A program made the position numbers and the translations under genes. The notes under the pieces are model-generated. The model worked only from the letters and a program-made list of their open reading frames with translations, was not told where the DNA came from and searched no databases. Shown here piece after piece: positions 1 through 5,082 of a stretch of DNA of 5,958 nt (position 1 is its first letter; each line of letters begins with the position of its first letter). The stretch is from Actinomycetota bacterium (lineage in GTDB: Bacteria > Actinomycetota > Actinomycetes > Streptosporangiales > Streptosporangiaceae), in assembly GCA_003140115.1 (NCBI GenBank), contig PLIQ01000111.1, positions 7,868 to 13,825 on the forward strand, read 5' to 3'.

Positions 1-434
1 CGGGGCCTTCGGGGCTTTCGGGGTGGGATACCGTGCTGTCTCGCTCCTACGATGGCGGGGTCGACCTGTCCGGCGGGCAGTGGCAGCGGATCGCACTGGC
101 CCGCGCGCTGTTCGCGGTGCGGCACGGCGCCACGATCTTGGTCCTGGACGAGCCGACCGCCTGGCTGGACGCCCGGGGCGAGGCCGACTTCTTCGACCGG
201 TTCCTGGAGATCACCGAGGGCACCACCACGCTGATCATCTCGCACCGGTTCTCTACCGTCCGGCGCGCCGATCACATCTGCGTGCTGGACGAGGGGCGGG
301 TGCTCGAGGAGGGCGACCACGAGTCGCTGATCGCGGCCGGGAGGCGGTACGCCGAGCTGTTCGGGCTGCAGGCGGCGCGGTTTGCCTCGGACGGGGCCCC
401 GGGTTCTGGCTCGGACGGGGAGGGCGGGCCGTGA
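1..434 (+). CDS. ABC exporter half-transporter, C-terminal part of ATP-binding domain (5' truncated by window edge)
   Basis: Only the end of the nucleotide-binding domain is present. The frame is open to the left edge (codons from base 3: GPSGLSGWDTVLSRSYDGG), so GTG 33 is an internal valine and not a start. Visible ABC elements are the signature LSGGQ (66-80), Walker B with D-E at 147-152 (LVLDEPTAWLDA, including the D-loop), and the switch histidine at 243-245 in the SHRFSTV motif. The tail of about 25 residues is Gly/Asp/Ser-rich. In exporters of this type the domain hydrolyses ATP on the cytoplasmic face to drive a fused membrane domain, which would lie outside the window. The stop TGA overlaps the GTG start of the next gene (GTGA), so the two are translationally coupled and probably form a heterodimer. 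The family call is firm; the substrate is unknown. Confidence 0.93.
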   Translation, partial: GPSGLSGWDTVLSRSYDGGVDLSGGQWQRIALARALFAVRHGATILVLDEPTAWLDARGEADFFDRFLEITEGTTTLIISHRFSTVRRADHICVLDEGRVLEEGDHESLIAAGRRYAELFGLQAARFASDGAPGSGSDGEGGP

Positions 435-2248
435 GCCGGCGGGTCTGGAGGTCGGTGCTTGGCTGGGGCTGGCGGGCCGCGCCCGGCTGGCTTTTGTATA
501 CGGCGGCCCTGCTGGTCGCCAACGCGATCACGACCGTGGTGTACCCGGTCGGCCTGGCGCTGGTCATCGACTCCGCGCTTCGGCATGACGCGGAGGGCGT
601 TCTCGTGGGTGTGATCCTGGTCGGCGGCCTGTACACAGTGTCCTGGGCGCTGGCCATGCTGGCCGGCACCGCGGGCGCCCTGCTGTCGGACCGGACGACC
701 TTCTACCTGACCGCGCGCATCGCCGAGCAGCTCAACGCGGTCAGCGGGGTCGACCACCTGGAGCGGCCCGCCTACCTGACCGAGCTCGACCTGCTGCAGC
801 AGAACCTCCGGCTGCTCGGGAACGGCCCGCGCCAGATCCTGCTGGTCATCCAGGTGCTGGTCCGGACGGTGGGGATCGTGGTGATCCTGTCCGTGATCTT
901 CCCGTATTTGGGGGTGCTGCCGCTGGCCGCGGTCTTCCCGGTGGCCGGCGAGCGGCTGTCGGTCTTCTTGCGGCAGCGCTCCGATGAGCGCCTCGCGCCG
1001 GACCGGCGGCTGGCCAACGAGCTGTTCGAGCTGGCGACGTCGGCTGGGCCAGCGAAGGAGCTGCGGGTGTTCGGGGTCACGGGACCGCTGCGGGACCGGC
1101 ACCGGGAGCTGGCCCGGCGGATCAACTCGGGCACGGCCCGGGCCGCGCTGCTCGGCGGCCTCTTGGGCGTGGCCGGCTGGCTGCTGTTCGCGGGGGCGTT
1201 CGTGGCCGGGATCGCCGTGGTCGTGGTGCGGGCCGCGCACGGCACGGCCAGCGTGGGCGAGGTGGTGCTCGCCGTGACGCTGGTCCAGCGGGCCCAGCTC
1301 CAGGTCGGCCAAGCCGCCGCCGCCATCGGCCAGCTGCTGACCACGGTACGCACGGCCCGGCGGCTGCTGTGGCTGGAGGACTACGCCGGGGCTGAGCGCG
1401 CCGGGGCGGTCGCCGTCGCGTCCGCGTCGCCGGTCGCGGCGGCGGTCGCGTCCCGGGGCCTGCCGCCCGCCGTGTTGAGGCGCGGCATCACGCTGCGGGA
1501 GGTCAGCTTCGGTTACCCGCCGGACGGCGGCACCGTGCTGGACGGGGTGGACGTGCACCTGCCGGCGGGCGCGGCCGTCGCCCTGGTCGGCGAGAACGGC
1601 GCCGGCAAAACCACGCTGGTGAAGCTGCTGACCGGCATGTACCAGCCGACGGCCGGCCAGGTGCTGCTGGACGGAGTGCCGCTGGCCGATATCGACCTGG
1701 CCGCCTGGCGCGAGCGCACCGCGGCGACTTTCCAGGACTTCGTCCGGTTCGAGTTGCTGGCCGGCGAGGCGGTCGGGGTAGGCGACCTGCCCCGTATCGA
1801 TCAGGCGGCCGCGCTGGAGTCGGCCTTGCACCGGGCCGACGCCACCGCGGTGGCCGCGGAGCTGCCCGAAGGGCTGGCCACCCGGCTGGGCCGCTCCTTC
1901 ACCGGCGGGCGGGAGCTGTCCGGCGGGCAGTGGCAGCGGCTCGCGCTGGCCCGTGGCATGATGCGCGACCTGCCGCTGCTGCTCATCCTGGACGAGCCCA
2001 CCGCCAGCCTGGACGCGATCACCGAGGCGGCGCTGTTCGAGCGCTACCTGTCGGCGCGCCAGCTGGCCGCCCAGTCGGGCGCGATCACGCTGCTCGTGTC
2101 GCACCGGTTCTCCACGGTCCGGATGGCCGACCTGATCATCGTGCTGGACCAGGGCCGGATCGTGGCCAGCGGGGATCACACCTCGCTGGTCCGGGCCGGC
2201 GGCCTGTACGCCGAGCTGTACGAACTGCAGGCCCGGGCCTACAGGTGA
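431..2248 (+). CDS. ABC exporter half-transporter (fused permease and ATP-binding domains)
   Basis: This is a 605-residue protein. The frame extends upstream to 23, but GTG 431 is chosen because it gives a GTGA overlap with the preceding ABC gene and begins just before the first membrane segment. Residues about 18-310 form a type-1 ABC exporter membrane domain with hydrophobic segments near 20-47, 58-82, 135-155, 158-177 and 238-268. KELRVFGV (209-216) resembles a coupling region. The ATP-binding domain has an aromatic A-loop (Y362), Walker A GENGAGKTT (387-395, K393), Q-loop Q435, signature LSGGQ (496-500), Walker B D521/E522, D-loop SLD (526-528) and switch H558. All catalytic elements look intact. 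An Ala/Val-rich linker (about 320-345) joins the domains. There is no N-terminal peptidase domain. It probably pairs with the upstream half-transporter as an inner-membrane exporter of a hydrophobic compound, peptide or natural product; the substrate is inferred only at that level. Confidence 0.95.
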   Translation: MSRRVWRSVLGWGWRAAPGWLLYTAALLVANAITTVVYPVGLALVIDSALRHDAEGVLVGVILVGGLYTVSWALAMLAGTAGALLSDRTTFYLTARIAEQLNAVSGVDHLERPAYLTELDLLQQNLRLLGNGPRQILLVIQVLVRTVGIVVILSVIFPYLGVLPLAAVFPVAGERLSVFLRQRSDERLAPDRRLANELFELATSAGPAKELRVFGVTGPLRDRHRELARRINSGTARAALLGGLLGVAGWLLFAGAFVAGIAVVVVRAAHGTASVGEVVLAVTLVQRAQLQVGQAAAAIGQLLTTVRTARRLLWLEDYAGAERAGAVAVASASPVAAAVASRGLPPAVLRRGITLREVSFGYPPDGGTVLDGVDVHLPAGAAVALVGENGAGKTTLVKLLTGMYQPTAGQVLLDGVPLADIDLAAWRERTAATFQDFVRFELLAGEAVGVGDLPRIDQAAALESALHRADATAVAAELPEGLATRLGRSFTGGRELSGGQWQRLALARGMMRDLPLLLILDEPTASLDAITEAALFERYLSARQLAAQSGAITLLVSHRFSTVRMADLIIVLDQGRIVASGDHTSLVRAGGLYAELYELQARAYR

Positions 2249-2292
2249 TCCTGGGGCTGGCCGGGCCGACGACCGCCGTAACTCCGCGGACC

Positions 2293-2398
2293 CTACGAGT
2301 CGGTTTCGCCGGTCAGGATCCGCTGCTGCTGGATGTCGGGGACGACCGCGGCGGCGCAGCATTCGCACCAGGGCGCTAGTGTCGATCAGGTACTTCAC
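2293..2398 (-). pseudogene. Remnant of a VapC-like PIN-domain toxin gene with a large internal deletion
   Basis: From GTG 2398 the minus strand reads MKYLIDTSALVRMLRR (2398-2351). This is the typical opening of an actinobacterial PIN-domain (VapC-type) ribonuclease, with the first catalytic aspartate at D6. The frame then loses all PIN character. Only about 5 bases further on, in another frame, 2346-2293 reads VVPDIQQQRILTGETDS followed by TAG, which resembles the C-terminal end of such proteins. An intact PIN toxin is about 130 residues, so roughly 280-300 bases, including the remaining acidic active-site residues, appear to be missing and the joint is out of frame. No toxin activity is expected. 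The N-terminal identification is fairly strong; the C-terminal match is from family resemblance and less certain. Confidence 0.6.
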
Positions 2399-2457
2399 TG
2401 ATCGAGGTCTTCTAGCCGACCGTAGCGCCCCGGCCTACCGGTGAGCGCCCGGGCTGT
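2395..2457 (-). pseudogene. Possible end of a VapB-like antitoxin gene preceding the vapC remnant
   Basis: An open stretch of 20 codons, preceded directly by an in-frame TGA and with no usable start, ends in GRYGRLEDLDQ and a TGA. That stop overlaps the GTG of the PIN remnant (GTGA). Such an overlap is the usual antitoxin-toxin junction in vapBC operons, so this may be the last piece of the antitoxin gene. I do not recognise the residues as a specific VapB family, and the call rests on position and overlap only. The rest of the antitoxin gene is absent: the cupin gene ends at 2522. Confidence 0.22.
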
Positions 2458-2492
2458 TCCTCAGGACCCGCACCGCGCCCTATCCATGATTC

Positions 2493-2514
2493 TCGGCCTG
2501 CTGTGCCTCGGCTG
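2493..2514 (+). repeat. 22-nt inverted repeat, distal arm (8 bases after the cupin stop)
   Basis: Bases 2493-2514 (beginning TCGGCCTGCTG and ending CTCGGCTG) are identical over 22 nt to the reverse complement of 2949-2970. This arm is non-coding and begins 8 bases downstream of the cupin stop in the direction of transcription. The identity ends abruptly on both sides. Confidence 0.85.
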
Positions 2515-2521
2515 GCCCTGG

Positions 2522-2863
2522 TTACGCGCGATCGAGATCGACTCGGTCCCGGCGGGGCGGCGATGAGGAGATAACCAGGAACTCGAGCGCCTCTGGCGAG
2601 TCGTTGCGCAACTGGTGGGGCGCGGCCGCGGGGACGTGCACGGCGTCTCCGGGCTGGAGCGTCTCCTCGTGATCGTCGAACCGGACCGTGGCGACGCCCT
2701 CCAGGATGTAGTAGAGCTGTTCCACGGCGCCGTGCAGGTGCCTGCGTTCGGCATTGCCCGGCGGCATGCGCTCCTGCTGCACGTGCATATGCGGCTGGTC
2801 GGTCAGGGTCCAGCTCTCGCCGGCCTCCCAGACGTTCCGCGGCGCGATGAATTTGTTGATCAT
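2522..2863 (-). CDS. Small single-domain cupin protein (internal start within the MFS frame)
   Basis: ATG 2863 is preceded by a good Shine-Dalgarno (GGAAAGGAGCGGAAC directly before the ATG), so a separate 113-residue protein is likely, whether or not the MFS fusion is also made. Cupin motif 1 is G36-X5-H42-L-H44-X3-E48 with G56 closing. Motif 2 is G72-X5-P78, H83 and N87. The expected metal ligands H42, H44, E48 and H83 are all present, so it probably binds a divalent metal. The length fits free-standing small cupins, which act as dioxygenases, isomerases or sensors; nothing here decides between these. It begins MINKFIAPRNVWEAGESW, a soluble N-terminus without a signal peptide. It is the last gene of the unit and is enclosed by a 22-nt inverted repeat. 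Confidence 0.8.
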   Translation of the reverse strand: MINKFIAPRNVWEAGESWTLTDQPHMHVQQERMPPGNAERRHLHGAVEQLYYILEGVATVRFDDHEETLQPGDAVHVPAAAPHQLRNDSPEALEFLVISSSPPRRDRVDLDRA

Positions 2864-4081
2864 GTTCCGCTCCTTTCCTGGCCGCACTCGGTCCTGCTCG
2901 ACGGTAAGCGTGCGGCGTAGCACGGCACTAATGGCGACCGTGCCGAGACAGCCGAGGCACAGCAGGCCGATCCAGACGGCGGCCGCGCCGGCCGCGATCA
3001 GGGCGGTGGCGATGGCGGGCGACACGATAAGCGCGAGCGACTGGCCGAATCCGGCCAGCGAGTTTGCCCGGCCCCGGCTCCGGTTGGCGGCCAGGCTGTT
3101 GACCAGCGGCCCCATGGTCGGCGCCAGGACGGTCTCCCCCAGCCCGAACAGCGCGGTGAAGCCGAACACGCAGGCGATCCGCCCGGCCGCGGTGATCGGG
3201 AGGGCGGCCAGGCCCAGCACCACCCACGAGACGGCCAGGATCAGGCCGGTCACGGCTAGCGCGCGGGTGCGCCGGGCCCGGCGCAGGACGCGCAGCACGA
3301 TGAGCTGCGCGGCGACGATGACGACCGTGTTGACGGTGAGGGACAGCGCGACGACGTGCGCCGACACGTGCCCCTCCACCGTCGCGTAGGCCGGGAGGCC
3401 GGAGTCGAACGCCGCGTAGCCGGTGAAGGCGAGGATGAGCGAGGCCACCATGACCAGCCGCAGCCCGCGGTGGGCCAGCACGTCGCGGTAGCCGGACCGC
3501 GGCTCGCCCTGGACCCGCGGCCGACGCAGGTTGGGCAGAAACGGGAGAACGACGGCGAACACCAGGCAGGACCCGGCGTTGGCCAGGAAGAGGATCTGGA
3601 ACGAACCGGGGTCGCGGACGCTGGCGACCACGGCGCCGACCGTCGTGCCCACGCCGAGAGCGGCGTTCTGGAGGGTGAAGTTGATCGCGAACGCGCGCTG
3701 CTGGCTGGCCGGTTCGGGGGTGAGTCCGGAGATCATCGTCTGCAGCGCGGGGAACATCGGAGCCCAGCTCGCGCCGTACACCAGCAGGGCCGGCAGCGCG
3801 GTCGCGGCGTCGTGCGCCCGGGCCAGCAGCACCTGCGCGACGGCCTGGCCGACGAGGATGCCGGTCAGCACCCGCCGGGCGCCCACCTGGTCGAGCAGCA
3901 CCCCGACGGCCGGCATCACGATCAGGCCGGCCGCAGCCGAGGCGGCCAGCAGGGCCCCGACGACGGGCAGGGCCAGGCCGCGCACCTGGTGCAGGTAGAT
4001 GAGCGTGAACGCGATGACCAAGCCCGTCCCGGCCATCGAGACCGTGTTCCCGGCGAGGAACAGCCGTGTCGCCCGCGGCAT
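2522..4081 (-). CDS. MFS transporter, continuous in frame with a C-terminal cupin domain
   Basis: The frame of 519 codons starts at ATG 4081, 5 bases after the stop of the ridA-like gene. No clear Shine-Dalgarno is seen, so translation is probably coupled. Residues 1-406 are a major facilitator superfamily permease of normal length with about 12 hydrophobic segments. The loop 2-3 motif-A version is GVLLDQVGAR (60-69). A hydrophilic central loop lies at about 183-207, and a related loop (NRSRGRAN, 333-340) sits in the second half. From M407 the frame continues without a stop into a complete small cupin. Either a real 519-residue fusion is made or the MFS stop has been lost; see the separate cupin entry. 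By family it is an inner-membrane, proton-coupled transporter, most likely exporting a small molecule. It is the third gene of the arsR-ridA-MFS-cupin unit. The substrate is unknown. Confidence 0.85.
   Translation of the reverse strand: MPRATRLFLAGNTVSMAGTGLVIAFTLIYLHQVRGLALPVVGALLAASAAAGLIVMPAVGVLLDQVGARRVLTGILVGQAVAQVLLARAHDAATALPALLVYGASWAPMFPALQTMISGLTPEPASQQRAFAINFTLQNAALGVGTTVGAVVASVRDPGSFQILFLANAGSCLVFAVVLPFLPNLRRPRVQGEPRSGYRDVLAHRGLRLVMVASLILAFTGYAAFDSGLPAYATVEGHVSAHVVALSLTVNTVVIVAAQLIVLRVLRRARRTRALAVTGLILAVSWVVLGLAALPITAAGRIACVFGFTALFGLGETVLAPTMGPLVNSLAANRSRGRANSLAGFGQSLALIVSPAIATALIAAGAAAVWIGLLCLGCLGTVAISAVLRRTLTVEQDRVRPGKERNMINKFIAPRNVWEAGESWTLTDQPHMHVQQERMPPGNAERRHLHGAVEQLYYILEGVATVRFDDHEETLQPGDAVHVPAAAPHQLRNDSPEALEFLVISSSPPRRDRVDLDRA
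2866..2878 (-). promoter_or_regulatory. Shine-Dalgarno for the cupin, inside the MFS reading frame
   Basis: On the minus strand GGAAAGGAGCGG lies directly before AAC-ATG at 2863, with the AGGAG core about 7 bases from the start. It encodes PGKER at the end of the MFS frame. A ribosome binding site this good inside an open frame supports independent initiation of the cupin. Confidence 0.7.
2949..2970 (-). repeat. 22-nt inverted repeat, proximal arm (inside the MFS coding sequence)
   Basis: This is the partner of 2493-2514. It encodes the IGLLCLGC stretch (residues 371-378) in the last membrane segment of the MFS protein. In the minus-strand transcript the two arms are complementary and would enclose the whole cupin cistron and its ribosome binding site (2515-2948). 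Confidence 0.85.
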
Positions 4082-4086
4082 CCGGG

Positions 4087-4473
4087 TTACCGGCGGGGCT
4101 TAACCGCGATAACAGTCACCTCGACGAGCATGCCGGCTACCAGGTCGGCCCGGACCGTGGTGCGCACCGGCTTGGCGGGCCCGGGGAAATGCTTCTCGTA
4201 GCTGGCATTGAACTCGTCGAACAGGGCGAGATCCCCGATGTGCACGAGGCACGACACGACGTCATCCAGGCCGGCTCCGGCCGAGCACAGGAGGGCTTCG
4301 ATGTTGCGGAACACTTGCGCGGTCTGGCCGGCGATGTCGTCGCTGACCAGTTGGCCGGTCGCGGGATCGAATCCGCCCTGGCCCGAGAGGAAGATCCAGT
4401 CGCCCACGAGCAGCCCGGGCGAATACGGGCCAGCCGACGCCGGAGCCCCGGCGGCGCTGATGACTTCCTTCAT
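4087..4473 (-). CDS. ridA: RidA/YjgF/YER057c/UK114 family protein (enamine/imine deaminase)
   Basis: The protein has 128 residues, the standard length of the family. The frame is open to 4515, but ATG 4473 is preferred. It gives the normal family N-terminus (MKEVISAAGAPASAGPYSPG) and has GGAGGG at 4489-4484, and the longer start would lie at the predicted transcription start. Residues that match the E. coli RidA ligand site are Y17, the SGQ segment (30-32), R104 (equivalent to carboxylate-binding R105) and E118 (equivalent to E120). An active deaminase that hydrolyses reactive 2-aminoacrylate-type enamines/imines to ketoacids is therefore plausible. Many relatives serve instead in dedicated catabolic pathways. 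It acts in the cytoplasm, probably as a trimer. It is the first gene after the operator-bearing promoter, followed 5 bases later by the MFS gene. The symbol denotes the family; orthology to housekeeping ridA is not shown. Confidence 0.9.
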   Translation of the reverse strand: MKEVISAAGAPASAGPYSPGLLVGDWIFLSGQGGFDPATGQLVSDDIAGQTAQVFRNIEALLCSAGAGLDDVVSCLVHIGDLALFDEFNASYEKHFPGPAKPVRTTVRADLVAGMLVEVTVIAVKPRR

Positions 4474-4483
4474 GGAGTGCGCT

Positions 4484-4489
4484 CCCTCC
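4484..4489 (-). promoter_or_regulatory. Shine-Dalgarno that decides the ridA start
   Basis: GGAGGG on the minus strand lies 10 bases before ATG 4473. This supports that start over the in-frame upstream GTG at 4515. Confidence 0.65.
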
Positions 4490-4520
4490 AGTGCGGCGCG
4501 GGGCGACCCGCTCAAGGGAG

Positions 4521-4549
4521 ATAATAATATAGCTAAGTTTCTATGTCTA
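4521..4549 (-). promoter_or_regulatory. Promoter of the ridA-MFS-cupin unit
   Basis: On the minus strand a -35 TAGACA (4549-4544) and a -10 TATTAT (4526-4521) are separated by 17 bp. Each matches the sigma70-type consensus at 5 of 6 positions. Transcription would begin near 4514 and leave a leader of about 40 nt before ridA. The AT-rich patch is striking in this GC-rich window. The whole spacer is occupied by the operator-like repeat at 4527-4546, so a regulator bound there would sit between the two polymerase contacts. Confidence 0.65.
4527..4546. promoter_or_regulatory. Operator-like site 1 (ridA promoter), probable ArsR binding site
   Basis: ATATAG (4527-4532), an 8-base spacer and CTATGT (4541-4546) form a near-perfect dyad. 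It has the same half-sites, spacing and orientation as the site upstream of arsR (4972-4991); the two 20-mers agree at 14 positions. It fills the -35/-10 spacer. AT-rich dyads of this size are typical ArsR/SmtB operators. Confidence 0.65.
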
Positions 4550-4620
4550 TGGGGATCGCGACGGCTGGGCTGAAGGCGGCCGGGAGCAGCCAGAGGGCGC
4601 CCGGGGAGCAGCTGGGGAAC

Positions 4621-4950
4621 TCAGAGCTCGTCGCGGAGCTGGTGCTTGAAGGCGCGGATCGCGGCCTCGTGACGCTTGTAGAACGTCCACTGCCCGACTC
4701 GTTTGGAGGTGACCAGCCCGGCCCGCGCGAGCGCTTGCAGGTGCGCGGTGGCGGTGGGCTGGGTGACGCCCAGCTTGTCGGCGATGAAGATCACGCAGAC
4801 GCCGTCATCGACGAGGTCTCCGTCGCGCTGGGGCGGGAAATTCGCCACGGGGTCGCGGAGCCATTCGAGGATCTGCAGGCGCTTGGGACTGGCCAGGGCC
4901 CGGAACACCTCGGCGACGGCGACCACGGGCGGGGGCGCCGGGGTTGTCAT
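4621..4950 (-). CDS. ArsR/SmtB-family winged-helix transcriptional regulator
   Basis: The protein has 109 residues, starts at ATG 4950 and has AGGACGG just upstream. FRALASPKRLQILEWLRD (16-33) is the family's first conserved helix. DGVCVIFIADKLG (49-61) and VTQPTATAHLQALARAG (62-78) form the helix-turn-helix, and LVTSKRVGQWTFYKRHE (79-95) is the beta wing. The FPPQRDGDLVDDG insert (38-50) marks a sub-family I have seen in other ArsR-like proteins. The only cysteine is C52 and no CxC pair or canonical C-terminal Asp/His metal site is visible, so a metalloid sensor is unlikely and the ligand is unknown. It probably acts as a dimeric repressor. A dyad lies just upstream of its own start and a second lies in the ridA promoter 72-bases-plus downstream of its stop, so it most likely controls itself and the ridA-MFS-cupin unit. 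Confidence 0.92.
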   Translation of the reverse strand: MTTPAPPPVVAVAEVFRALASPKRLQILEWLRDPVANFPPQRDGDLVDDGVCVIFIADKLGVTQPTATAHLQALARAGLVTSKRVGQWTFYKRHEAAIRAFKHQLRDEL

Positions 4951-4971
4951 CGCACCGTCCTGGGGGCCATC

Positions 4972-4991
4972 ATATAGCGGATTAACTATAT
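4972..4991. promoter_or_regulatory. Operator-like site 2 (upstream of arsR), probable autoregulation site
   Basis: ATATAG (4972-4977), 8 bases, then CTATAT (4986-4991) form a perfect 6-bp dyad 21 bases before the arsR start. On the minus strand TATGAT (4974-4969) overlapping it could serve as a -10, but I see no convincing -35 and the leader would be very short, so the promoter itself is uncertain. The match in half-sites and spacing with 4527-4546 is the main evidence. Confidence 0.65.
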
Positions 4992-5053
4992 CCCTTACTC
5001 GCTTGGAGTGTACCGGATGACGGCCCAGGCCGGAGTTATCCCCAACCCCGAAG

Positions 5054-5082
5054 GCCGGTTCCGGGCCTAACTATGAACCGGC
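5054..5082. terminator. Hairpin over the stop codon of the YbhN-like gene, possible terminator
   Basis: GCCGGTTC (5054-5061) and GAACCGGC (5075-5082) are perfect 8-bp inverted arms with a 13-base loop that holds the TAG stop of the right-edge gene. No real T-run follows on the minus strand (CTTCGGGG), which is common in high-GC actinomycetes but leaves the role open. It lies between this gene and the arsR promoter and could insulate them. Confidence 0.35.

Larger units (their letters stand above)
2249..2521. other. Convergent intergenic region with decayed toxin-antitoxin remains
   Basis: The 273 bases between the end of the ABC pair (plus strand) and the end of the cupin (minus strand) hold no intact gene. 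They contain the vapC/vapB-like remains (2293-2457) and one arm of the 22-nt inverted repeat. I see no convincing terminator for either converging unit: no strong GC stem with a T-run on either strand. Confidence 0.6.

Noticed and set aside
66..1939. 24-nt direct repeat at 66-89 and 1916-1939, plus similar blocks around 240-264 and 2099-2123
   Set aside because: These are the signature (LSGGQWQR) and switch (SHRFSTV) motifs of two paralogous ATP-binding domains with the same codon bias, not a separate repeat element.
272..2398. 708-codon open frame on the minus strand antisense to the ABC genes
   Set aside because: Composition (Arg/Gln/Gly/Pro/His-rich, no domain) is that of an antisense shadow in GC-rich DNA. 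Only its first 16 codons, the PIN remnant, are meaningful.
2446..2455. GCCCGGGC-type palindrome in the intergenic region
   Set aside because: An 8-bp GC palindrome is common at this base composition and has no supporting context.
2486..2566. 26-codon plus-strand frame MILGLLCLGWPWLRAIEIDS... resembling a short membrane peptide
   Set aside because: No ribosome binding site. It is largely antisense to the cupin, and its hydrophobic part arises from the inverted-repeat copy of MFS coding sequence.
3356..4201. 281-codon plus-strand frame opposite the MFS gene
   Set aside because: Low-complexity His/Gly/Arg/Gln-rich translation with no recognisable domain and no ribosome binding site. The opposite strand encodes a convincing membrane transporter.
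4563..4598. GGCTG...CAGCC potential stem between arsR and the ridA promoter
   Set aside because: Only 5 bp with a large loop and no T-run. I see no convincing terminator here, so some arsR transcripts may read into ridA.
5036..5044. TTATCCCCA, one mismatch from a DnaA box
   Set aside because: A single isolated site with no cluster, no AT-rich unwinding region and no replication genes nearby; expected by chance.
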